Positions 56,326 to 63,757 of a stretch of 64,000 nt of DNA are shown in pieces. Every line of letters starts with the position of its first letter. The first letter of the stretch is position 1. This DNA is from Streptomyces canus (GTDB lineage Bacteria; Actinomycetota; Actinomycetes; Streptomycetales; Streptomycetaceae): positions 6,128,001 through 6,192,000 of the forward strand of contig NZ_JAUSYQ010000002.1 of NCBI RefSeq assembly GCF_030816965.1. Reading direction: 5' to 3'. A program made the translations under genes and the position numbers. The notes under the pieces were generated by a model, which did no database searches, was not told the DNA's origin, and was given only the letters and a program-made list of their open reading frames with translations.

Positions 56326-57359
56326 GCGCCGCACCTCGCCCTGGCCACGTGCAGCTCCGGTGTCAGCACCTGCTGTGTCTTCGGCAGCACGATCCGGCCG
56401 TCGAAGTCGCAGAGGTAGAAGTTGAACCACGAGCCGTAGGACGCGGTCCCCGTCAGCTCGTTCAGCTTGTTCGGCAGCCGCTTCAGGACGCCCTCCACGG
56501 TCTTCTCGTTCTTGTTGAGCGTTCCGGTCAGTTCGGTCAGCTCGGCGATGTCGTCCTTCAACGGTGGACGCGCGTCCGTGAGCAGCCCCGAGGTGGCGTC
56601 CGTCAGGTCGCCGATGCTCACCAGCGACTGCCCGATGGGCTTGCGGTCGGCGGACAGGCCCGAGATCAGCCGGCGCAACTGCGTGAGCAGCCCGGAGAAG
56701 CGGGTGCCGCGCTTGTCCAGCGTCCCCAGCACGGTGTTGAGGTTGTCGACCACCGAGCCGATCAGCTGGTCCCGGCCTGCCAGGGTCGTGGTGAGCGAAG
56801 CCGTGTGCGCCAGCAGGCTGTTCACGGTGCCGCCCTCGCCCTGGAGGGTCCGGATGATCTCGGTGGCCAGCTGGTTGACGTCCTGCGGGCTGAGCGCGGC
56901 GAACAGTGGCTTGAAGCCGTTCAGCAGTGCGTTGAGGTCCAGCGCGGGCTGCGTGCGCGACAGCGGGATCGTGGCGCCGGGCTTCAGCCGGGTGCCGTCT
57001 CCCGCGCCCTCGGTCAGGGCGACATAGCGCTGTCCGACCAGGTTCCGGTAGCGGACGACCGCGCCGGTGCTGCTGAGCAGCGGACGGTCCGCGCTGACCG
57101 TGAAGGTGACCTGCGCCAGCGTCCGGTCCTTGATGCTGATGCCCTCGACCTCGCCGACGCGTACCCCGGCCACCCGGATGTCGTCGCCCTTCTCCAGGCC
57201 GGTGACATCGCTGAACACCGCGCGGTACGTGTGCTCGGGGGTGAGGGAGATGTTGACGATGGTGGCGGCGAGCAGGGCCGTCGCCAGGATCGTCACCAGG
57301 GCGAAGAGGCTGAACTTGATCAGCGGTGCGGCGGTCTGTCGGGCTCCTGTGTTGCTCAT
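56322..57359 (-). CDS. mceB: Mce protein, B position
   Basis: Second Mce subunit, 345 residues. Helix about 13-33, MCE domain about 38-118 (YRAVFSDVTGLEKGDDIRVA; NLVGQRYVALTEG), helical stretch to about 300, and the C-terminal YGSWFNFYLCDFDGRI typical of Mce proteins. ATG at 57359 overlaps the mceA stop (ATGA). Confidence 0.93.
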   Translation of the reverse strand: MSNTGARQTAAPLIKFSLFALVTILATALLAATIVNISLTPEHTYRAVFSDVTGLEKGDDIRVAGVRVGEVEGISIKDRTLAQVTFTVSADRPLLSSTGAVVRYRNLVGQRYVALTEGAGDGTRLKPGATIPLSRTQPALDLNALLNGFKPLFAALSPQDVNQLATEIIRTLQGEGGTVNSLLAHTASLTTTLAGRDQLIGSVVDNLNTVLGTLDKRGTRFSGLLTQLRRLISGLSADRKPIGQSLVSIGDLTDATSGLLTDARPPLKDDIAELTELTGTLNKNEKTVEGVLKRLPNKLNELTGTASYGSWFNFYLCDFDGRIVLPKTQQVLTPELHVARARCGA

Positions 57360-58600
57360 GCGACGCTCACCGCCGTCCCGCGCGCCATCGGCCCGAACAG
57401 CAGGGTCGCCACCGGCGGCACCTGGTCGGCGGGCACGCCCATGACGGGTGCCACGAGTGAGCCGACGGCGCGCTGCTCGGCCCGGGTGGCGGACACGCCG
57501 GCCGGGCCGACCGGACTCCCCTTCTTCGAACCGTCGTTGAGGTGGGCCCCGGGTGCGGGCACCGGCGGACGGGGCAGGTCGCGGCAGTTGGGCCCGGACC
57601 GTTCGCCGTAGCGGGGGTATTCACCGGGTTCGTACGCCCCCTGCTGGCGGACGACCTCGAGCGTGATGTGCATCTTGCCGCCGCGGAACGCCTGCTCGGA
57701 GGCCTGCTCCTCACGGACCAGGCCGGCGAGGAGACAGGGGTACTCGGGTGAGTAACGGGCGAAGAGGTCGAGCGTGGGGCGGGAGATCCGGCCCAGGGTG
57801 ATCAGCCGGTCGCCGTTCGCGTCGAGGAAGGCGTCCGCGGTGCCCGCGGCGGTGGCCGTCGTGGTGAGCGCGGACGCGAGCCGGTCCCGCTGCTCGACGA
57901 TGGTGCGGCTGGTGGTGACGGTGTTGCGCAGGATCTTCATCAGGTCGGGAGCCGCGTCGCCGTACACCTCGGCGACGTCGGCCAGGCGTGCGAAGTCCTC
58001 GGTGAGGGACGGCAGGTGGGGGTTGAGGCGGTGCAGATAGTCCTCCACGCGCGTGAGGTTGTCGCCGATCCGGTCGCCGCGCCCTTCGAGGGCGGTGGCG
58101 AACGCGGAGAGCGTGGCGTCGAGCTTGCCGGGCTGCACGGTCCGCAGCAGCGGCAGCAGGTCGTTCATCAGCTGCTGGAGCTCGATGCCGACACGGGTGC
58201 GGTCCTGGGTGATGACGTCCCCGGCGCGGATGGGCCTCGCCGAGGACCGCGCGGGCGCGATCAGATCGACGTACTTCTCGCCGAACAGCGTCTTGGGCAG
58301 CAGGCGTGCGTGCACGTCGGACGGGATGTGCGCGACGTACTCCGGCTTCAGCGCGATGTCGAGCGTCGCCTTCGTCCCGTCGGCGTGCACCGCGCGCACC
58401 TCGCCGACCAGCAGCCCGCGCAGTTTGACGTCGGCCCGCGGATCGAGCTGGTTGCCGAGGCTGTCGGCCTCCAGCCTGATCCGTACGGCCGAGGTGAACA
58501 CCTGCTGGTACACGGCGACGGACAGGGACAGCAGCAGGCCGAGCACGGCGAGGAACACCAGGCCGTACAACCGCAGTCTCAGCACTCTCATACGGCTCAC
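57356..58600 (-). CDS. mceA: Mce protein, A position
   Basis: First Mce subunit, 414 residues from the GTG at 58600 that overlaps the yrbEB stop (GTGA); an ATG three codons later is possible. Helix about 10-31, MCE domain about 35-120 (VRIRLEADSLGNQLDPRADV; LFGEKYVDLIAP), helical region to about 300, then CLLAGLVREEQASEQAFRGG and a Pro/Gly tail. Because of the base insertion in yrbEB, the first part of that gene reads in the same frame as mceA without a stop, giving a continuous 685-codon frame. Confidence 0.92.
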   Translation of the reverse strand: MSRMRVLRLRLYGLVFLAVLGLLLSLSVAVYQQVFTSAVRIRLEADSLGNQLDPRADVKLRGLLVGEVRAVHADGTKATLDIALKPEYVAHIPSDVHARLLPKTLFGEKYVDLIAPARSSARPIRAGDVITQDRTRVGIELQQLMNDLLPLLRTVQPGKLDATLSAFATALEGRGDRIGDNLTRVEDYLHRLNPHLPSLTEDFARLADVAEVYGDAAPDLMKILRNTVTTSRTIVEQRDRLASALTTTATAAGTADAFLDANGDRLITLGRISRPTLDLFARYSPEYPCLLAGLVREEQASEQAFRGGKMHITLEVVRQQGAYEPGEYPRYGERSGPNCRDLPRPPVPAPGAHLNDGSKKGSPVGPAGVSATRAEQRAVGSLVAPVMGVPADQVPPVATLLFGPMARGTAVSVA

Positions 58601-59413
58601 CCCGCAATCCGCACGGTCGTGTTGGCGCCCCAGATCGCGAGCGACAGGAAGAAGTCCAGGACGTTGATCGCGACGATCGAGGTGCGTACGGCGCGGCCCA
58701 CGGCGACGCCGACGCCCGCCGGGCCGCCGCTCGCGTAGTAGCCGTAGAAGCAGTGCACCAGGATGATCAGGACGGCGAAGACGAGCACCTTGCCGAAGGA
58801 CCACAGCACGTCGACCGGCGGCAGGTACTGCTGGAAGTAGTGGTCGTAGGTGCCCGCGGACTGCCCGTAGTAGCCGGTGGTGATGGTGCGGGCGGCGAAG
58901 TACGAGGACAGCAGCCCGACCACGTACAGCGGGATCACCGCGACGAACCCGGCGATCATCCGGGTGGTCACCAGGAACGGCAGCGAGGGGACGCCCATTG
59001 ACTTCGAGCGCGTCGGTCTCCTCGCTGATCCGCATCGCGCCGAGCTGCGCCGTGAACCCGGCGCCGACCGTGGCGGACAGGGCGAGCCCGGCCACCAGCG
59101 GGGCGATCTCCCGGGTGTTGAAGTACGCCGAGAGGAAGGCCACGAAATTGGACGTGCCGAGCTGGTTGAGCGCGGCGTACCCCTGCAGGCCCACCTCCGT
59201 GCCGGTGAAGAACGACAGGAAGGCGATGACGCCGACCGTTCCCCCCACGACGGCGAGCGCGCCACGGCCGAAGCTCACCTCGGCGAGCAGCCGCAGGATC
59301 TCCTTCTTGTAGCGGCGCAGGGTGCGGCCGGTCCAGGCGAGCGAGCGGCCGTAGAACGAGAGTTGGGCGCCGAGTTCTTCGAGGGAGCGCAGGGGGCGCT
59401 GGAGTGGTCGCAT
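58597..59413 (-). pseudogene. yrbEB: YrbE-type permease, B position, with a one-base frameshift
   Basis: Second membrane permease of the Mce importer (MlaE family). From ATG 59413 the frame reads normally to RISEETDALEV (59000). There an extra A on this strand (T at 58998 or 58999 on the plus strand) shifts the frame; the protein resumes in the next frame with MGVPSLPFLVTTRMIAGFVA to the stop at 58597. Removing that base gives an uninterrupted 271-residue protein of normal YrbE length with the family motif EE-x-DALEVMG-x-P. All flanking genes are intact, so either this is a sequencing or assembly error, a recent loss, or a recoding site. An AGAGGGG ribosome site precedes the start; yrbEA ends three bases upstream. 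Confidence 0.88.
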
Positions 59414-59416
59414 CGG

Positions 59417-60187
59417 CTAACCCCTCTGCGGGGCGACTTGGAAGTACACCGCGGTCATCACGAAGTTCGTCACGAACAGCAACATGAAGGTGATCACCAC
59501 CGACTGGTTCACGGCGTCGCCCACGCCCTTCGGCCCGCCCTTCGCCGTAAGTCCCTTGTACGAGGCGACGATCGCCGCGATCGCACCGAACACCAGCGCC
59601 TTGATCTCGGCCGCCCACAGGTCGGACAGCTGGGCCAGCGTGGTGAAGGAGGCGAGATAGGCGCCCGGTGTGCCGTTCTGCAGTACGACGTTGAAGAAGT
59701 AGCCGCCAGCGACACCGACGACGGACACCAGCCCGTTGAGCAGCACCGCCACCACCATCGACGCCAGCACGCGCGGGACGACCAGCCGGTGAATGGGGTC
59801 GATGCCCAGCACCTGCATCGCGTCGATCTCCTCGCGGATCTTCCGCGCCCCGAGGTCCGCGCAGATGGCCGTGCCGCCGGCGCCCGCGATCAGCAGCGCG
59901 GTGACGATCGGCGATGCCTCCCGCAGCACCGCGAGGACCGAGGCGGCCCCGGAGAACGACTGGGCGCCGAGCTGCCGGGTCAGACTGCCGATCTGCAGCG
60001 CGATGACCGCGCCGAAGGGGATGGACACCAGGGCCGTCGGCAGGATGGTGACGCTCGCGACGAACCAGGCCTGCTGGATGAACTCCCTCGCCTGGAAGGG
60101 CCGTCGGGGCACGGTCCGGACGACGTCCAGCGCCATCGCAAAGAGGTGCCCCGATTGCCGGAGCGCCCCGGTCGGTGACAGGCTCAT
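59417..60187 (-). CDS. yrbEA: YrbE-type permease, A position
   Basis: First permease of the importer, 256 residues with about five helices and the MlaE-family motif KIREEIDAMQVLGIDPIHRL (near 137-156), preceded by AGAGGTAICADLGA. ATG at 60187 overlaps the stop of the ATPase gene (ATGA); a longer open frame upstream is not used. Confidence 0.94.
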   Translation of the reverse strand: MSLSPTGALRQSGHLFAMALDVVRTVPRRPFQAREFIQQAWFVASVTILPTALVSIPFGAVIALQIGSLTRQLGAQSFSGAASVLAVLREASPIVTALLIAGAGGTAICADLGARKIREEIDAMQVLGIDPIHRLVVPRVLASMVVAVLLNGLVSVVGVAGGYFFNVVLQNGTPGAYLASFTTLAQLSDLWAAEIKALVFGAIAAIVASYKGLTAKGGPKGVGDAVNQSVVITFMLLFVTNFVMTAVYFQVAPQRG

Positions 60188-61128
60188 GCGTCCGCCACCT
60201 CCTTCCGGTGCAGCTCGGCCTCGCGTCTCGCGATCGCCTCCCATCGGGGCGGGCGGGTGATGCCCGGGCCCGGCAACAGGCGGGGCGTCAGAGCCTGATT
60301 GCCGGGAGTCTTCGGGTGCGCTCCGTCGCCGAGCTGGGCCAGCTCCTGCTCGACCTGGGCGGCGTCCTTCTCCTCCGCCATGCCGATCGGGCCCTGCATC
60401 CGGCCGTTCAGGAACTGCCGTACGACCGGCTCGTCGCTGGTCAGCAGCTTCTCGCGGGGCCCGAACATGACCAGCTCGCGGCGGAACAACAGCCCGATGT
60501 TGTCCGGCACCTGCCGGGCCGAGGCGATGTCGTGCGTGACGATCAGGAACGTCGCGTTGATCTGCGCGTTGAGGTCGACGATGAGCTGGTTGAGGTACGC
60601 GACGCGCACCGGGTCGAGGCCCGAGTCCGGCTCGTCGAACAGAATGATCTCCGGGTCGAGCACCAGCGCCCGCGCCAGCCCGGCCCGCTTGCGCATTCCA
60701 CCGGAGATCTCGCCGGGCAGCTTCCCTTCGGACCCGATCAGCCCGACCATGTCCATCTTCTCGAGCACGATGCGCCGGATCTGGCTCTCGGACTTGCGGG
60801 TGTGCTCGCGCAGCGGGAAGGCGATGTTGTCGTACAGGTTCATCGAGCCGAACAGCGCGCCGTCCTGGAACAGCACGCCGAAGAGCTTCCGCACTTCGTA
60901 GAGCTCGTGCTCGCGCAGCTTGGTCACGTCCCGGCCCGCGACTTTCACGCTGCCGCGCTCCGGCTTCAGCAGTCCGACGAGCGTCTTGAGGAACACCGAC
61001 TTGCCCGTACCCGAGGGGCCGAGCATGACCGAGACCTCCCCGGCGGGCAGCGTCAGCGAGACGTCCTGCCAGATGACCTGGTGACCGAAGGACTTCGTCA
61101 GCCCTTCCACACAGATCTCGACACCCAT
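60184..61128 (-). CDS. mkl: ABC-transporter ATPase for the Mce importer (Mkl/MceG type)
   Basis: Energises the YrbE-Mce importer. 314 residues. Walker A GPSGTGKS at 37-44, Q-loop near LFQDG (about 90), signature ISGGMRKR (about 143-150), Walker B IILFDEPDSGLDP (about 163-175) and the switch histidine in IVTHD. A C-terminal extension of about 70 residues after the ATPase core is typical of MceG proteins. ATG at 61128 is chosen over GTG 61137 because GAAGG lies nine bases upstream of the ATG. In mycobacteria mceG is unlinked; here it heads the operon, as in streptomycetes. Confidence 0.93.
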   Translation of the reverse strand: MGVEICVEGLTKSFGHQVIWQDVSLTLPAGEVSVMLGPSGTGKSVFLKTLVGLLKPERGSVKVAGRDVTKLREHELYEVRKLFGVLFQDGALFGSMNLYDNIAFPLREHTRKSESQIRRIVLEKMDMVGLIGSEGKLPGEISGGMRKRAGLARALVLDPEIILFDEPDSGLDPVRVAYLNQLIVDLNAQINATFLIVTHDIASARQVPDNIGLLFRRELVMFGPREKLLTSDEPVVRQFLNGRMQGPIGMAEEKDAAQVEQELAQLGDGAHPKTPGNQALTPRLLPGPGITRPPRWEAIARREAELHRKEVADA

Positions 61129-61163
61129 CCGGTCCACCCTTCAGCCATGGAGCAGCTCTGACA

Positions 61164-61216
61164 TCTGCTCTACGGGGAGGGGCGGGGTGTCCGTCGCGAC
61201 GGACACGGATTTTTTT
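61164..61216 (-). promoter_or_regulatory. Predicted promoter of the mce operon, copy 1 of a shared motif
   Basis: Bases 61164-61197 match 63564-63597 at 30 of 34 positions. On the minus strand the conserved parts are GCGACGGAC and, 14 bases on, CGTAGAGCAGA: spacing close to that of ECF-sigma promoters. The copy lies 35 bases before the ATPase start, the same distance as copy 2 from its gene. A run of seven A (minus strand, 61216-61210) just upstream could act as an UP element. Probably read by the ECF sigma factor encoded immediately upstream. Confidence 0.65.
61188..61205. promoter_or_regulatory. 18-bp perfect palindrome in the mce promoter
   Basis: TGTCCGTCG|CGACGGACA, perfectly symmetrical, covers the predicted -35 element. 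In copy 2 of the motif one base is missing and only TCCGT...ACGGA remains. It may be the operator of a dimeric repressor that acts on the mce operon only. Confidence 0.5.
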
Positions 61217-61307
61217 CCGGGGTCTTGCGGCGGGGTTTCCGTGAGGTCGACAGCGGTGTCTTTCCCGGCGGTGCCACTGGTTCTACGGCGGCGCTCTTGG
61301 CGCGGTC

Positions 61308-62393
61308 CTACGGCAGCGGGGTCGGCGTCGGTACGCCGACCGGGGCGGAGGACGTGGCGGGAGCCTCAGGGAGGGCCGGTAGCGTCGTCGGGATCGCGGA
61401 CGCGGCCGGCAGATCGGGGAGGTGGGGGAGGTCGGACGCGTTCGGCAGGTCGGACACGCCGGGAACATCGGGAACGGCGGGAACGTCGGGGACGGACGGC
61501 ACCGCTGTCAGTGAGGCGTCCGGCAGCGGTGGCACCGACAGTGGCAGCAGCGACCGGTCGTGATCGCCGGGCGGCACGGTCGGCGTACCTTCCTGAGACG
61601 TCGAGGCGGCCGACAGATCACGGGCGTTCGGGGTGGCTGCCCGGCCGACGCCGTCGGGCCCGACGGTCCGCGTGGTCGCCTGGGACATACGGGACACCGA
61701 GGGACGGGGAGTGCCCTGCCCGTCTCTGCCGTCCCCGTCGTGGACGTACGGCAACACGAACCCCGCGACCACCAGGGTCGCGGCCGTCGAGGTCACCACC
61801 ACAGCCTGCGCGTGTCCGCCCGCGCGCAGCTTCCCGCGCCCCCACAGGAACAGGGCGACGCCCAGCGTTCCGGCCAGCGAGGTACGCAGCGTGCGCCGGG
61901 CCCGGGCGAGCAGCGACTCGACGGTCCGATAGCTGAGCCCCATGCGCACGGCGACCTGGCCGACGTCGAGGTCCTCGGACTTCAGCCGGAGCGCTTCGGC
62001 CTGGCGCGCGGGTAGTTCCCCGCTGCGCACGGCCAGCCACTTGGCCTCGGCCCGGTCGCACACCGCCTCCTCGACGGGCACCGGGCCCGGCGCGACGAGC
62101 GTGGGGCTGCTGCGTACCTCGGCCTCGCGGTTGACCTGGCGGTACCGGTCGACGCACAGCCGCATGGTCACGGTCGTCAGCCAGGCGCCGAGGCGCTCGT
62201 CGTCCAGGTCGGGGCGCTCCGCGGCGCGCAGCATGGCCTCGTGCACCGCGTCCTCGGCGTCCTCAGGGCTCATCGACCTGCGCCGGGCCACCTTGAGCAG
62301 GTGCTCGCGGTGGCTCCACATGCGCTGCCACCGGTCGTGGGCCGCCTGTATCTCCGCAGGCATGTCCGGCATGTCAGGCATGTCCATCGCCAT
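61308..62393 (-). CDS. ECF-type sigma factor with a membrane-spanning C-terminal extension
   Basis: 361 residues. Sigma region 2 about 20-85 (SPEDAEDAVHEAMLRAAERP; LTTVTMRLCVDRYRQVNREA), region 4 about 127-170 (LPARQAEALRLKSEDLDVGQ; SYRTVESLLARARRTLR). This is followed by hydrophobic segments at about 172-186 and 196-217, and then about 145 residues predicted outside the cell, rich in Pro/Val/Asp/Ser repeats (VPDVPAVPDVPGVSDLP). No separate anti-sigma gene is adjacent, so the extension may tether or sense. The N-terminus has a threefold DMP repeat. GAAGGGG precedes ATG 62393. It follows the lytic transglycosylase gene by 54 bases and precedes the mce operon. Confidence 0.85.
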   Translation of the reverse strand: MAMDMPDMPDMPAEIQAAHDRWQRMWSHREHLLKVARRRSMSPEDAEDAVHEAMLRAAERPDLDDERLGAWLTTVTMRLCVDRYRQVNREAEVRSSPTLVAPGPVPVEEAVCDRAEAKWLAVRSGELPARQAEALRLKSEDLDVGQVAVRMGLSYRTVESLLARARRTLRTSLAGTLGVALFLWGRGKLRAGGHAQAVVVTSTAATLVVAGFVLPYVHDGDGRDGQGTPRPSVSRMSQATTRTVGPDGVGRAATPNARDLSAASTSQEGTPTVPPGDHDRSLLPLSVPPLPDASLTAVPSVPDVPAVPDVPGVSDLPNASDLPHLPDLPAASAIPTTLPALPEAPATSSAPVGVPTPTPLP

Positions 62394-62447
62394 GAGGGCC
62401 CCTTCGCGCTCATCCGCCGGTCTCGTGCTGCCCGGCGGATGGCGACA

Positions 62448-63527
62448 TTACCGCCCAGTATCCGCGGTTGTGGAGGGGGTAGAGGCCATCGAGTCGACAC
62501 CGTTGCCGCCCAGCGGAGCGCCGCTGGGCAGCAGGTCGTCGCCGGGCAGTTCGATGTCCGTGCCGGGCGCGGGGAGTTGGGGTTCCCTCGTCTCCGTGGC
62601 CCCGGCTGATGGACGGGACGTGCCGGGGGTCGGCGAGCCAGGTGCCGACGGGGTCCGGGACGGCGAGGCGCTGGGACGGGGGGACGGCGACGGCTTCGGC
62701 GTGGGTTTCGGCACAGGTTTCGGCTGCGACGGCTCGGAGCGCCTCGAACCCGTCGCGGAGCTGTCCGGCACCACCCGGTGCCCTTCCAGGAAGTAGGCGT
62801 ACCAGGCTCTGACCGTGCGGAGATACGCCTGCGAGTGGTTGTAGCCGAGGACCGCCCGGTCCAACCCGGCCGGGTCGGAGAGGTCCCGCCCGCCCGCGCA
62901 CAGATAGCGCCCGGCGGCGAGTGCCGCGTCGAAGACGTTGCCCGGGTCGGCCCGCCCGTCGCCGTTGCCGTCCATGCCCCAGCGGGCCCAGGTCGACGGG
63001 ATGAACTGCATCGGTCCGACCGCCCGGTCGTAGGCCGGGTCCCCGTCGTACGCGCCGCCGTCGGTGTCCCGTACGACGGCGAAGGCGCCGCCGTCCAGCC
63101 GCGGCCCGAGGATCGGCGCCACGGTCGTCCCGTCCGCCGTCACCCGACCGCCCCGCGCCTGCCCGGACTCCACCTGGCCGATCGCGGCCAGCAACTGCCA
63201 GCGCAGCCGGCAGCCGGGAGCGGTGCGCGCGAGCTCCGCCTCGGCGCGCCGGTAGGCGGCGAACACACTCGCCGGGAGCGCGGCGCCCGCCCCCGCCGCC
63301 CCACGCACAGATGCCCCACCCTTGCGCTCCCGCGCCCGCAGCGGCGGGAGTGCGGTGCGGTACGGGGTGTCGCCCGACACGCTCGGCCCGTGCTCGACGG
63401 GTGCCTCCCGCTGGGGTACGGAGGCCCGTGCCGGGACCGCCCCCGGCGCCTGTGACGCGGTCAGCGCCGCCATGGCCGCCACCGCGATCGCCGCCCCCCT
63501 GGCGCCTCTGACCCTGTGCCCTGCCAT
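62448..63527 (-). CDS. Secreted lytic transglycosylase (MltB-like)
   Basis: Cleaves peptidoglycan glycan strands. 359 residues. Signal peptide about 1-35. The catalytic glutamate is in LLAAIGQVESGQA (near residue 117); AVGPMQFIPSTWARWGMDGN and LAAGRYLCAGG are typical of the SLT_2/MltB group, with a calcium-binding-like loop DGNGDGRADPGN. A Pro/Ser/Lys-rich tail of about 110 residues follows (PKPVPKPTPKPSPSP), suggesting wall insertion. First gene of the unit with the ECF sigma factor; ggaggga upstream of ATG. Confidence 0.92.
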   Translation of the reverse strand: MAGHRVRGARGAAIAVAAMAALTASQAPGAVPARASVPQREAPVEHGPSVSGDTPYRTALPPLRARERKGGASVRGAAGAGAALPASVFAAYRRAEAELARTAPGCRLRWQLLAAIGQVESGQARGGRVTADGTTVAPILGPRLDGGAFAVVRDTDGGAYDGDPAYDRAVGPMQFIPSTWARWGMDGNGDGRADPGNVFDAALAAGRYLCAGGRDLSDPAGLDRAVLGYNHSQAYLRTVRAWYAYFLEGHRVVPDSSATGSRRSEPSQPKPVPKPTPKPSPSPRPSASPSRTPSAPGSPTPGTSRPSAGATETREPQLPAPGTDIELPGDDLLPSGAPLGGNGVDSMASTPSTTADTGR

Positions 63528-63563
63528 GTCGCGCTCCCTCCCTGTGGGTTGATGTCGTCTGCT

Positions 63564-63602
63564 TCTGCTCTACGGGGCAGGGCGGCGCGTCCGTCGCACG
63601 GA
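63564..63602 (-). promoter_or_regulatory. Predicted promoter of the transglycosylase-sigma operon, copy 2 of the shared motif
   Basis: Same motif as at 61164 (30/34 identity), 36 bases before the transglycosylase start. The CGTAGAGCAGA block is unchanged and the GACGGAC block is conserved; the central palindrome is broken by a one-base deletion. If read by the sigma factor encoded in this operon it would be autoregulatory. Confidence 0.65.
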
Positions 63603-63757
63603 ACGGGGAGATTTCGGGAGGCGGGGTCCGCACGCGCGTCCACGCAGAGGGTCAGCGGCTCGTCGGCGCTGCGCCGGCGCACTCTCGAACCGCACCCACG
63701 TACAAGATCCACCTCCGTCTTGTTCATCTCCGCGCGCGACGGGGGAGACTCGGACCC

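Noticed and set aside
57356..59413. A natural 685-residue YrbE-Mce fusion protein
   Set aside because: The residues between 58998 and 58600 in this frame are not permease-like, whereas the neighbouring frame encodes a perfect YrbE second half. A frameshift explains it better.
61201..61216. T-run at 61210-61216 as a plus-strand terminator
   Set aside because: No plus-strand gene lies upstream to terminate; on the minus strand it is an A-tract preceding a promoter, which fits better.
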